Of a DNA stretch of 38,483 nucleotides, positions 1 to 7,837 are shown piece by piece. A program made the translations under genes and the position numbers. Numbering within the stretch: the first letter of the stretch is position 1; each line of letters opens with the position of its first letter. The DNA is taken from positions 1 to 38,483 of the forward strand of contig CAKQQU010000009.1 of the NCBI GenBank assembly GCA_934271085.1. The letters run 5' to 3'. A model generated the notes under the pieces. The model did no database searches. It worked only from the letters and a program-made list of their open reading frames with translations, and was not told the origin of the DNA. Source of the DNA: an uncultured Bacillota bacterium. Lineage in GTDB: Bacteria > Bacillota > Dehalobacteriia > UBA4068.

Positions 1-312
1 TACGGACTGTATGCTTATGGCGGCATCTTCGACGGCATCAACGATCACTTCACCGTGATGGGCATCATGGCCACCACTACTTGGTCTCTGATATGCATAG
101 GCAATATCAAGGAAAGATGGCATGATAAAGGCTTCGGCGCTTTCTTCAGCGGCAAAGTATTCCCCATCATTTCCGTTCTGTTCATTGCTTACACCATCAT
201 CTTCACCACCGGTGCCAAATACCTGGTCCTGACCGGAGCTTGGTATCTTATTGCTCTGATTCTGGCGTTTGCTCTCAGTAAACGCGTCAAGCTGCAAGAC
301 CTGGCTCAGTAG
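1..312 (+). CDS. Permease, C-terminal fragment (possibly APC-type amino acid transporter)
   Basis: Only the last 103 codons are present, open at the left edge in frame 1 and ending with TAG at 310-312. The fragment has two strongly hydrophobic stretches (about residues 55-72 and 79-92) joined by a very short loop, and a basic tail ending KRVKLQDLAQ. That is the look of the last two membrane helices of a multi-pass permease. The remaining motifs are too few to place the family; APC-superfamily amino acid transporters are my best guess. A two-hairpin region with an intrinsic terminator follows, so the gene ends its transcription unit. The lyase-like gene 0.5 kb downstream might act on the same substrate, but nothing in the sequence proves it. 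Confidence 0.55.
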   Translation, partial: YGLYAYGGIFDGINDHFTVMGIMATTTWSLICIGNIKERWHDKGFGAFFSGKVFPIISVLFIAYTIIFTTGAKYLVLTGAWYLIALILAFALSKRVKLQDLAQ

Positions 313-403
313 TATTTGATCGGTGTTACTGCCTGTTTACCAAACAGGCATAACTAATCTGAAATTCTAATTTATTATTGCCGATAGTCCACTCTTAATA
401 AAA

Positions 404-435
404 CGCCGGACGGGTTTATCCCGTCCGGTTTTTTT
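404..435 (+). terminator. Intrinsic terminator after the permease gene
   Basis: A perfect 9-bp stem, CCGGACGGG (406-414) with CCCGTCCGG (420-428), closes a TTTAT loop and is followed by seven T residues. A weaker hairpin without a T-run (GCCTGTTT 331-338 with AAACAGGC 342-349) lies just before it. Confidence 0.9.
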
Positions 436-846
436 ATGCCATTTTATGCCAAATACCGGATACCGGCCAATCAGTAAAGGCTCCTTTTTTTCTGAGATGA
501 TAAAAGATGCGCCTTGTTACCGCAAATATTTATTTAAAAGTTTGACGCCGATTATTAAATGTAATTTGAATAGCCCGCAGTATCGTGATATAATTATAAA
601 TAATTACAGATGCACTTTTGTGCTTTTAAAACAATCAAAAAACGGCAAGATATCTCTGTTTGTGCCTATGTAAAGGACAAATTCAATTATAAAATATGAT
701 ACTGACGGAGCTCAATATAAAAATGGCCAACGCTTAATTGCTGCCCCATCCTTTTTACCCGCCGGTCCTGACTGAATAATATTTAGCAAAACTTTGTTAC
801 GCTGAAATATCCATAGTAATCCTGACCTGCCAAAGGGGGCGTATTG
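436..846. other. AT-rich intergenic stretch without a convincing gene
   Basis: This 411-base stretch holds one 75-codon open frame (446-673, plus strand) with no ribosome binding site, no hydrophobic or domain pattern and an AT-rich composition unlike the neighbouring genes, so I do not call it. A poor promoter-like pair (TTGTTA, 17-base gap, TAATCC, about 794-822) sits before the lyase gene and could drive it. I see nothing else. Confidence 0.5.
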
Positions 847-2292
847 ATGAAAAACTCTGTTACTGACCACATTATCTGCAACAATAATTGCGGTACTGCC
901 CAGACAAGGATATTATTCTCCGATAAAACTCTTTTGCAAAACTGGCTGGATATTGAAAGCGCTTTGGCTCAGTCAAATGCAGAGCTGGGGGTGATACCCA
1001 AAAAAGCGGCATCCGAAATATGCGCCAAGGCTCAGGCGGATAATCTGGATGTTTCCCGGATCACATCCGAAGCGACCACCATCCAGCAGACGCTGCTATC
1101 CACTATCAATGCCCTGAAAAGCATCTGCGTCAATGATGCCGGCCAATATGTGGGTATAGGAGCAACTGTTCAGGATATTATTGATACCGGGTTCATGATA
1201 AGCATTAAGAAAGCTTTTGAGCTGATAAAAGCAGATATTTTCAGCGCCCAAAGCGAGCTGCTGTGGCTTATAGAAACCTATCGAAACACCCCCATGGCAA
1301 GCGGCAGCCATGAAAGGCAGGGCGTGCCCATCACCTTTGGCTACAAATGCGCAGGATGGGCCAGCGAACTCCAGCGTGATCTGGAAAGAATGGCTGACTG
1401 CGGCAAACGCTGCCTGGTAGGAGAGATGCACGGAGCCATGGGTACCATGACCAGCTTCGGCGAAAACGGTATGGAAATAAGCGACCGCACCATCCGCAGG
1501 CTGATGTTGGATATTCCTGATATGTCCTGGCATAACAGCCGGGACCGGATAGCTGAGATATGTCATTGCCTTTCCATAACCTGCTGCACTTTAGGCAGGA
1601 TAGGCAGTGAATTAAGTGAAATGCAAAGAAATGAACTGCTGGAGATCGCGGCGAATTTTGGTGGCGAGGAAATGCTCCCCACTGCCATACAGCAAAGGGA
1701 AACGAGCGCCCCGGATAATCTGATGGAGCTGGCACGCCTGGTAAAAAACGAGGCCAATGCCGCCCAGGAATCAATGTTATGCCCCTATGAGCATGATGAA
1801 GCAGCCTGGTGCACAGAGTGGCGCACAGTATGCGATTGCGTAATAAACGCCAGCGCCTGCGCTGCCAAAGCCATGGGAATGATACATGATCTTCAGGTAT
1901 TTCCGGAGATGCTCAGGGAAAATCTGGCCTTTTCCCACGAGCTGTTGATGAGCGAGCGCATCACTATTGCTTTGGGAGATAAAATAGGGAATCAGGAAGC
2001 TCATAAAGTAGTCAGCAGCATCGCTGCCAGGACAATTGAGGAAAAAGCCAGGTTCAGGGATATGCTGATGGCAAACAAGCAGATCACGGATAATCTGAGC
2101 CTGCAGGAAATAGAAGAGCTTCTTGATCCGGATAATTATATCAGCATGGCAGGAGATATCTGCGACCGGGTATTATCATCAATAAAACACTCGCGCAGAA
2201 AGATCTTCCCCAAAAAACCTGCTACCAAACCGTGGGATAGCGCGGATGAAAGCATAAAAACAGCTTTGTTCCAGGGATGGGGCGGCCTGTAA
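847..2292 (+). CDS. Fumarase/aspartase-superfamily lyase (PurB/CMLE-like), signature loop altered
   Basis: The protein has 481 residues, normal for adenylosuccinate lyase and 3-carboxymuconate cycloisomerase relatives, which are homotetrameric and remove fumarate or cyclise by beta-elimination. Visible family blocks are the SGSHERQGVPITFGYKCAGW segment (S154-H155 at the place of the usual T-H pair) and GAMGTMTSFGENG, which matches the conserved G-A-x-G-T-x-x-S-F-G region. The diagnostic mobile loop GSSxMPxKxNP is not intact: residues 272-285 read GGEEMLPTAIQQRE, so the catalytic serine and the lysine-asparagine pair are missing. The substrate cannot be predicted and it may not be a normal lyase. 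I start at ATG 847 and not TTG 844, because AAAGGGGG at 832-839 then sits 7 bases away. It converges on spoIVA across a shared terminator. Confidence 0.75.
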   Translation: MKNSVTDHIICNNNCGTAQTRILFSDKTLLQNWLDIESALAQSNAELGVIPKKAASEICAKAQADNLDVSRITSEATTIQQTLLSTINALKSICVNDAGQYVGIGATVQDIIDTGFMISIKKAFELIKADIFSAQSELLWLIETYRNTPMASGSHERQGVPITFGYKCAGWASELQRDLERMADCGKRCLVGEMHGAMGTMTSFGENGMEISDRTIRRLMLDIPDMSWHNSRDRIAEICHCLSITCCTLGRIGSELSEMQRNELLEIAANFGGEEMLPTAIQQRETSAPDNLMELARLVKNEANAAQESMLCPYEHDEAAWCTEWRTVCDCVINASACAAKAMGMIHDLQVFPEMLRENLAFSHELLMSERITIALGDKIGNQEAHKVVSSIAARTIEEKARFRDMLMANKQITDNLSLQEIEELLDPDNYISMAGDICDRVLSSIKHSRRKIFPKKPATKPWDSADESIKTALFQGWGGL

Positions 2293-2369
2293 ACCAATAA
2301 GTATTCTGCAAAAAAAACAACTGCAGCAACAGCAAACTTACTAAGTATCAGCCGCTATGGATATAAATA

Positions 2370-2407
2370 AAAATACTGGTAAAAGCCACCGCTTTTACCA
2401 GTATTTT
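2370..2407. terminator. Bidirectional terminator between lyase-like gene and spoIVA
   Basis: A perfect 17-bp inverted repeat (2370-2386 with 2391-2407) encloses a CACC loop. AAAA on one side and TTTT on the other give it a T-run in both directions, so it can serve both converging genes. Confidence 0.85.
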
Positions 2408-2453
2408 AGTATTGCTCCAATTAAACTATTAGAATAAATATTTTAACTGTTTT

Positions 2454-3713
2454 TTAGGGAGCAGATCTATAAAGAGGGCTCTTTTGATACTTCTGAATGT
2501 CGCGCAGTATATGATAACTGGGTGCCGAAGCTTTAAGACGCACTCCGAAATGACCTCCCTGCTTGATCAATTCCGGATCTTCCAGATACAGTTCGTCAAG
2601 CTGGGGCGCTACTACCCCATAACCGCTGTCGGCCACCTCTTCCATGGCATCGGCCATTTTTTCCCAGCGATGAGCGGCATTGGCATAACGCCGCATCAGG
2701 GCAAGCACCGTGTGTTGGCCGGCGATCTCCTCCCCTGCATATTCCCCCAATACCTGATAAAAAAGGCCATCTGCAGCGGATATGGATAAACTGGCTATAC
2801 CATGCCCCAGATCTAGCTGATGAAGCTGTATTCTTTCTATATAATCCTCCTGGGAAAGCTGCTCTATCATATTGCTGAGATCCCGCACCTTTTTAATATC
2901 ATGCACAGCCTCGTTGACAGAATTTTCCATACTCTGCCTCAGCCAGTGATTACGCTCCAATTCCTCTATCCAGCGGGGCAGGCTGATATTTATCTCCTCC
3001 ACCGGGAACTCATATAACACTGCATTAAGCAGCTCCATAATATCTTCGCTGTCCATATCCAGCAGATTCATGGTCAGTACGGTAACCCCGTAAGCCTCAG
3101 CCATATTGGTGGCCATATTCTGGGCGTCTTCACCTTCCGGATCGGTGCTGTTGATAACAATAACAAAAGGCTTGCCCAGATCCCGCAATTCCTCAATAAC
3201 ACGATCGGCAGGTTCAGCATAAGCTGCAGCCGGCAGATCGCCTATACTACCATCAGTAAGCACCACTACCCCTATGGTACTGTGATCTTCTATAACCTTG
3301 GAAGTACCCGTTTCGGCTGCCTGCTGAAAACTTACCGGCTCGGGGAACCAGGGCGTATCCACCATACGGGGTCCGTTCTCATCGCTGAATCCCTGCGCCC
3401 CTTCCACAGGATAACCGACACAGTCCACCAGCCTGACGCGCATCTCCACCCCATCGCCTACACTGATATTCACAGCCTCAGCGGGAATAAATTTAGGCTC
3501 GGCAGTCATCACTGTTTTACCGGAGCCGCTTTGGGGCAGTTCGTCTACAGCTCTCTGGCGCTCATGGATATCGGTGATATTGGGAAGGACCAATTCTTCC
3601 ATAAAGCGCTTGATGAAGGTAGACTTGCCGGTACGTACCGGCCCGACCACGCCCAAATAGATGTCTCCTCCTGTTCTTTCGGAGACGTCTTTCAGCACAT
3701 CATAATTCTCCAC
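2454..3713 (-). CDS. spoIVA: Stage IV sporulation protein A (coat morphogenetic ATPase), C-terminally short
   Basis: SpoIVA is an ATPase that polymerises on the forespore surface and forms the base layer of the spore coat. The match to the Bacillus protein as I remember it is strong along the whole chain: the opening ERTGGDIYLGVVG, a Walker A motif GPVRTGKST at residues 24-32, DELPQSGSGKTVMTAEPKF, the RLVDCVGYPVEGAQG block, ENGPRMVDTPW, EHSTIGVVVLTDGS and the FGVRLKASAPSYHI block near the end. The protein has 419 residues, but the family normally has about 490. The frame stops some 15 codons after the last recognisable block, and a terminator follows within 50 bases, so roughly 70 C-terminal residues are absent. 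The start is GTG 3713, with AAGGGAGG (3721-3728) in front. It is a single-gene unit. Confidence 0.93.
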   Translation of the reverse strand: MENYDVLKDVSERTGGDIYLGVVGPVRTGKSTFIKRFMEELVLPNITDIHERQRAVDELPQSGSGKTVMTAEPKFIPAEAVNISVGDGVEMRVRLVDCVGYPVEGAQGFSDENGPRMVDTPWFPEPVSFQQAAETGTSKVIEDHSTIGVVVLTDGSIGDLPAAAYAEPADRVIEELRDLGKPFVIVINSTDPEGEDAQNMATNMAEAYGVTVLTMNLLDMDSEDIMELLNAVLYEFPVEEINISLPRWIEELERNHWLRQSMENSVNEAVHDIKKVRDLSNMIEQLSQEDYIERIQLHQLDLGHGIASLSISAADGLFYQVLGEYAGEEIAGQHTVLALMRRYANAAHRWEKMADAMEEVADSGYGVVAPQLDELYLEDPELIKQGGHFGVRLKASAPSYHILRDIQKYQKSPLYRSAP

Positions 3714-3739
3714 TGTTTTCCCTCCCTTTTGTTATTTAC

Positions 3740-3759
3740 GGCGCAGCTGCGCCTTTTTT
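3740..3759. repeat. GC palindrome with T-run in the spoIVA leader
   Basis: GGCGCAGCTGCGCC (3740-3753) is a perfect 14-bp palindrome followed on the plus strand by six T residues. Read on the plus strand it looks like an intrinsic terminator, but no plus-strand gene ends here. On the minus strand it lies in the spoIVA 5' leader, about 12 bases before the ribosome binding site, where it could fold in the mRNA. Confidence 0.5.
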
Positions 3760-3795
3760 CTTTTCTTTACTTTACTTTTTATGATGCTGTAGCCA

Positions 3796-3824
3796 AGATT
3801 ATGATTAGCAAAAGCTTTTTATAT
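3796..3824 (-). promoter_or_regulatory. Candidate sigma-E type promoter of spoIVA
   Basis: Reading the minus strand, CAATATAA (with ATATAA at 3824-3819) is followed after 15 bases by CATAATCT (3803-3796). This resembles the sigma-E pattern ATATTT / CATACA-T, and spoIVA of Bacillus is known to be sigma-E dependent. The -10 half departs from consensus after CATA, so this is a moderate call. Confidence 0.4.
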
Positions 3825-3881
3825 TGCCAAACTGCTGTGGCCCCAGTCGGCAGTGGAGCAAAAACGGTTGCTGATACCAAT

Positions 3882-3904
3882 AAAAAAAACCGCCCTGAGG
3901 CGGT
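3882..3904 (-). terminator. Terminator of the MatC-like permease gene
   Basis: On the minus strand ACCGCC-TCAG-GGCGGT (3904-3889) is followed by seven T residues. It lies 89 bases after the permease stop codon. Confidence 0.85.
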
Positions 3905-3992
3905 AAAAAGATCATACTGAAAAATTTACAGCAGCAGCACTTCTGATAACAGTATGCGGCTGTACCAAACAATCACCCGGCGGCTAAAACTT

Positions 3993-5252
3993 TCAATCAA
4001 ACAAGCAGTAAAAATTAGTCAACCCCAACGCCGACATGAATAAAACAGCGATGATGCTGGTGATAAACAGACGAAGAAAATAGCGGTTCTTTTCATCGGT
4101 ATTTGGCTTGAACACAGTCACAAAGGCGGCTAAAGCCAGGGCTCCGCCGGTGGATACCGGCGATATGCCGGAGACCTGGGAACTGATGCTGAGGGCGGAG
4201 ATCAGCGCCAACGGCGATACAGAGCCGCCCAGGCTGGCAATGATACCGGGGACAGCGGGAACCAGCGTGGGAATGACCACTCCCACCGTTGAAGCAAACA
4301 ATCCGAAAAAACCGCTGGAAAGAGCCATCAATGCGGGTGCGGTATGGGGAGTCATTATAGAAGAAAGCCACTGGGATATTTTATCTATTCCCCCCAGGGT
4401 AATTACCAGCTCCATCAGCACACTCATACCGCAGATCATAATCAGCGTGCTCCAGGGTATTTCGGCAAACACCTTTTTTTCCTGACAAACACCCAGCAGA
4501 TTCAGTATGGCTGCTACCGCAAAGGACGCCAAGCCCACATTGACCTTAAAGAAAATAACCAATACCAGCATAAGGGCAATACCGGCCAGAGTGAACCATT
4601 GCTGCTTGTTCATGGGTTCTCTGTGTCTGATGCTTTCAGGTATATCATCAGAGCGCAGTTTGAACAATCCTGTGGCAAAATAGTAGATCACGGCAAAAAT
4701 CATGAACGCTATCAGCACAGTAAACATATATTTGATACCGATACCGGTATAACCGGCTTTGGCTGCCAGATCCAAAGCCACAATGCCTGTGGAAGCCAGG
4801 GGCGACATGCCGCCGCCGGCTGCTCCCATAAAGCAGCAGACTGTAAAAGGCAGAGGATCGATATTCAATTCTTTGGCCAGGGCAGTGGAAAGGATAGTCG
4901 TCAAGGCCAGTACCGGAATAGTACCCGGTCCGGCCATAGCCAGCAAAGCCCCGAATACCACAAAAATGATGGGAATAAGGTTTATCCGGCGGCCGGCCAG
5001 TGCCACTATATGCCGGACTATATTATCCAGGGTCCCGTTGCTCTGGGCAATGGTAAACAAATAGGATACCCCCAGGAGTATCACAAACAAATTGGTGTTG
5101 AATCCGCTGATGATCTCGCTGTCCGATACGCCGTAAATACGCCCCAGGATCAGGGCCAGGGCAATGGCTATAAAACCGATATTGCGTTTACAGACAAAGC
5201 CTATAATAATGCAGCCAACCAAAAATAGCAAAGAAATGATCGCCGGATCCAT
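3993..5252 (-). CDS. MatC-like carboxylate permease (SLC13/ion transporter superfamily)
   Basis: A very hydrophobic protein of 419 residues with about 10-12 membrane helices. The pattern fits the MatC N-terminal family, whose named members carry malonate or other dicarboxylates: paired re-entrant-like small-residue runs such as AMAGPGTIPVLAL, MGAAGGGMSPLASTGIVA in the first half and SSQVSGISPVSTGGALALAA in the second half suggest two inverted repeats. A basic cytoplasmic linker (about residues 205-220, with IPESIRHREPMNKQQW) divides the halves. I use ATG 5252, since GAGGTG then lies 6 bases away; a TTG 24 bases upstream has no site. It is a single-gene unit with its own terminator, divergent from argG. 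The substrate is not determinable; a C4-dicarboxylate or malonate-like acid is likely. Confidence 0.75.
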   Translation of the reverse strand: MDPAIISLLFLVGCIIIGFVCKRNIGFIAIALALILGRIYGVSDSEIISGFNTNLFVILLGVSYLFTIAQSNGTLDNIVRHIVALAGRRINLIPIIFVVFGALLAMAGPGTIPVLALTTILSTALAKELNIDPLPFTVCCFMGAAGGGMSPLASTGIVALDLAAKAGYTGIGIKYMFTVLIAFMIFAVIYYFATGLFKLRSDDIPESIRHREPMNKQQWFTLAGIALMLVLVIFFKVNVGLASFAVAAILNLLGVCQEKKVFAEIPWSTLIMICGMSVLMELVITLGGIDKISQWLSSIMTPHTAPALMALSSGFFGLFASTVGVVIPTLVPAVPGIIASLGGSVSPLALISALSISSQVSGISPVSTGGALALAAFVTVFKPNTDEKNRYFLRLFITSIIAVLFMSALGLTNFYCLFD

Positions 5253-5439
5253 ATCGCACCTCGGAAATATTTGCAAAAATCAAAGCAGCCGCAACCGCAG
5301 CGTCATTTGTATTTCCTCAATAATATGAAGAATTCCTTTATTATCCGGCAACTTTGCGGCAAATACATTTTTCGTCTTCCCGCAGACCGGAGATCAGCGG
5401 CAAACGGGGAATATGATTTAAAAAATAATATAAATAATC

Positions 5440-5477
5440 ATTGCATATTTGTTCATATAGTTGTATAATTATCAGCA
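5440..5477 (+). promoter_or_regulatory. Candidate ArgR operator (two ARG-box-like sites) on the argG promoter
   Basis: Against the ARG-box pattern WNTGNATWWWWATNCANW, bases 5440-5457 match at 17 of 18 positions (core TGCATATTTGTTCA, with one G in place of A). A second, weaker box begins 20 bases on (core TGTATAATTATCAG, 5462-5475, failing mainly in the last two core bases). ArgR boxes are typically paired at 20-21 bases. The pair covers the -35 and -10 elements, as expected for arginine-dependent repression of argG. Confidence 0.55.
5441..5469 (+). promoter_or_regulatory. Vegetative promoter of argG
   Basis: TTGCAT (5441-5446), a 17-base spacer and TATAAT (5464-5469) form a good sigma-A promoter. 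Transcription would start about 5476 and give a leader of roughly 48 bases before the argG ATG. Confidence 0.75.
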
Positions 5478-5523
5478 AGCAATAACAATTTATTTTTTAC
5501 ATATATCAAAAGGAGGCTTTAAC

Positions 5524-6729
5524 ATGCAAACCAGCTATAAAAAAGTCGCCCTGGCTTACAGCGGCGGCCTGGATACTTCCATCATCATTCCCTGGTTAAA
5601 GGAGAACTATGGCTGCGAGGTCATTGCCATCTGCGGAAATGTCGGCCAGGGCGATGATATGGAAGCGGTCAAAGCCAAGGCTATAAAATCCGGCGCAGCC
5701 AAATGCTATGCCGTTGATCTTACCGAAGAATTTATCACCGATTATATCTGGCCAACCCTGAAAGCCGGCGCAGTATACGAGGGCAAATATCTGCTGGGCA
5801 CCTCCATGGCTCGCCCCTGCATCGCCAAATATCTGGTGGATATAGCCCTTGAAGAAAACTGCGATGCCATCTGCCACGGCTGCACCGGCAAAGGTAACGA
5901 TCAGGTGCGTTTCGAATTGACCATCAAAGCCCTTGCTCCCTCCATGCCCATAATCGCTCCCTGGCGCATCTGGGATATCACCAGCCGCGATCAGGAGATA
6001 GATTATGCGGCTGCCCACGGCATACCTCTTTCCGTCAATAAAACAAATGCCTACAGCATGGATGAGAACATCTGGCATCTTTCCCACGAAGGTCTTGATC
6101 TGGAAGATCCCTGGAACGAATACAAACCGGAAATGCTTCATTTCTGCGTTGATCCCCAAAAGGCTCCCGATACCCCCACTTATGTGGAGATAGATTTCGA
6201 AAAGGGTATCCCCGTGGCCGTAGACGGCAAAAAGATGGGCCCCATAGAGCTTTTGACCACCCTGAACAAACTGGGTGCGGATAATGGTGTAGGCGTTGAC
6301 AGCATGGTTGAAAACAGGCTGGTGGGCATGAAGAGCCGCGGCGTTTACGAGAATCCCGGCGGACGTATACTTTATACAGCCCATCAGAACCTGGAAGAAA
6401 TAACTCTGGATAAGGAAACCAGCCATTACAAAGCTGAACTGGCTTTAAAATATGCTGATCTTGTTTATAACGGACAATGGTTCCTGCCCCTTAGAGAAGC
6501 GCTGGACGCTTTTGTAAATGTAACTCAGGAATATGTTACCGGTACGGTAAGGATGAAGCTTTACAAAGGCTCCGCTGTTGCGGCAGGAGTGAAAAGCCCC
6601 TATAGCCTTTACAGCGAGGATCTGGCCACTTTCGGTACTGACACTGTTTACGACCAGAAGGACTCCGCAGGCTTTATCAATCTGTTTGGCCTGCCCATAA
6701 AAGTTCTTTCTCTGGCTCACAAAAAATAA
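5524..6729 (+). CDS. argG: Argininosuccinate synthase
   Basis: This cytoplasmic enzyme joins citrulline and aspartate at the expense of ATP, the step before argininosuccinate lyase in arginine synthesis. It has 401 residues, the normal length. The N-terminal PP-loop ATP site is clear (KVALAYSGGLDTSIIIPWL, residues 7-25). Other family blocks include CHGCTGKGNDQVRFEL and APWRIWDITSRDQEIDYAAAHGIP, the latter with the R-D-E pattern typical of ArgG. The ATG at 5524 follows AAAGGAGG (5510-5517); an in-frame TTG at 5461 lies inside the promoter and is rejected. The gene stands alone; argH is not in the window. The promoter is overlaid by ARG-box-like sites, which suggests repression by arginine. Confidence 0.97.
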   Translation: MQTSYKKVALAYSGGLDTSIIIPWLKENYGCEVIAICGNVGQGDDMEAVKAKAIKSGAAKCYAVDLTEEFITDYIWPTLKAGAVYEGKYLLGTSMARPCIAKYLVDIALEENCDAICHGCTGKGNDQVRFELTIKALAPSMPIIAPWRIWDITSRDQEIDYAAAHGIPLSVNKTNAYSMDENIWHLSHEGLDLEDPWNEYKPEMLHFCVDPQKAPDTPTYVEIDFEKGIPVAVDGKKMGPIELLTTLNKLGADNGVGVDSMVENRLVGMKSRGVYENPGGRILYTAHQNLEEITLDKETSHYKAELALKYADLVYNGQWFLPLREALDAFVNVTQEYVTGTVRMKLYKGSAVAAGVKSPYSLYSEDLATFGTDTVYDQKDSAGFINLFGLPIKVLSLAHKK

Positions 6730-6763
6730 ATACACTTGATATTTGCCTTATCTCCTCCAATTT

Positions 6764-6801
6764 AAAAAATGGCTGCTATCTTTTGATAGCAGCCATTTTT
6801 T
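6764..6801. terminator. Bidirectional terminator shared by argG and the radical SAM gene
   Basis: A perfect 17-bp stem (6764-6780 with 6785-6801, TTTT loop) is flanked by A6 and T6, so it works both ways. The last codons and the TAG of the convergent radical SAM gene (stop 6776-6778) lie inside this hairpin. Confidence 0.88.
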
Positions 6802-7825
6802 GGCAATAATCATACTCCGTATTCTCTGTTACCAGTCCGTTGGCAAACAAACGAAGGGTACCGGGCGGCAGCAAAGGATCCGCCGACAAAAGCAAATTCG
6901 GATAAGATGCCGCCAATTTTTCTGCAGCCTGTCGCTTATAACCGGTTATCAGCGGCAGCTCGCTTTTGGCAAAATATAAAACGGCTGTATCCTGATTATC
7001 CATACCGCTCAACAGCTCCCGCAACTGTCCCTGGCGGATGCTTTCCCGAACCAGTCCGCCAAAAGCAGGATGATATGGACCTGCTACCAGAGCAGCCTCT
7101 ACCTCCGCAGAAGGATTAAGCCCTACCCGGATAAGCGTCATATGGAAATTATATGCCAGCATACACATGGCTGCCGCGGTATCCACCGCCTCAGGCAGCT
7201 CCTGAGGATAGTATTTGCCCCGGCGGTATAAAGCTGCCAAAGGCGTATGCTCCAGGACCAGCGTGGGATAAATACGCAGCAACCGGGCGCCTGCTTTTGC
7301 GGCCATATCCACAGAAGCCAGATCATATTCCCTGCTGTCCCCAGGCAGACCGGTCATCAGCTGCACTCCCAGACGCAAGCCGCTTTCTGCCACAGCCTGA
7401 CAGCCTGCCAGAGCAGCAGAACTGTCATAACCCCTTAAAGACGCCTGCAGCACTTTATCATTAAAACTCTGTATACCCAGTTCCACCGTAACCACACCCT
7501 GACTGCGCAAAAAGTCGCAGGTCTCCTTATCTACCGCATCAGGACGCGTAGATATACGGATGCCGCCGATGCGCCCCCGGCTTAAAGCATCCTGGGCTGC
7601 TTCCAGATAATATAACTGGCGCTCCCTGGGCAGGCAGGTAAAACTGCCGCCGTAAAATGCCAGCTCTGCATTGGGGTCAGGGGAAAATCCAGCCAAAGCT
7701 TCCCTGATCTCACTGCTGTCTGGTGAATTGTCGTGCCCTGATATAGTTACCTGATCACAATAAATGCAGCGATGAGGGCATCCTTCCATCGGTATGAAAA
7801 AAGGCAAAATACGTTGTTTGCTCAT
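6776..7825 (-). CDS. Elp3-like radical SAM protein without acetyltransferase domain
   Basis: The N-terminus carries the radical SAM iron-sulfur motif CPHRCIYC (Cys16, Cys20, Cys23). Further family-like elements follow: the glycine-rich FYGGSFTCLP, the strand RISTRPDAV, VELGIQSFNDKVLQAS and LMTGLPGDS, all typical of the Elp3/COG1243-type branch. With 349 residues it stops where full Elp3 proteins carry a GNAT acetyltransferase domain. Similar short proteins are common in Clostridia, often near rnc and smc. The precise reaction is unknown; RNA modification is a family-level guess. ATG 7825 is preceded by GGAG. It is the last gene of the long minus-strand block, 12 bases after the TraX-like gene, and ends inside the terminator shared with argG. 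Confidence 0.8.
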   Translation of the reverse strand: MSKQRILPFFIPMEGCPHRCIYCDQVTISGHDNSPDSSEIREALAGFSPDPNAELAFYGGSFTCLPRERQLYYLEAAQDALSRGRIGGIRISTRPDAVDKETCDFLRSQGVVTVELGIQSFNDKVLQASLRGYDSSAALAGCQAVAESGLRLGVQLMTGLPGDSREYDLASVDMAAKAGARLLRIYPTLVLEHTPLAALYRRGKYYPQELPEAVDTAAAMCMLAYNFHMTLIRVGLNPSAEVEAALVAGPYHPAFGGLVRESIRQGQLRELLSGMDNQDTAVLYFAKSELPLITGYKRQAAEKLAASYPNLLLSADPLLPPGTLRLFANGLVTENTEYDYCQKMAAIKR

Positions 7826-7837
7826 ATATGCTCCATA

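Noticed and set aside
446..673. 75-codon plus-strand frame after the first terminator
   Set aside because: No ribosome site, AT-rich codon use unlike neighbours and no recognisable motif.
4344..5228. 294-codon plus-strand frame over the MatC-like permease
   Set aside because: Gln, His and Tyr-rich low-complexity shadow of the permease on the other strand.
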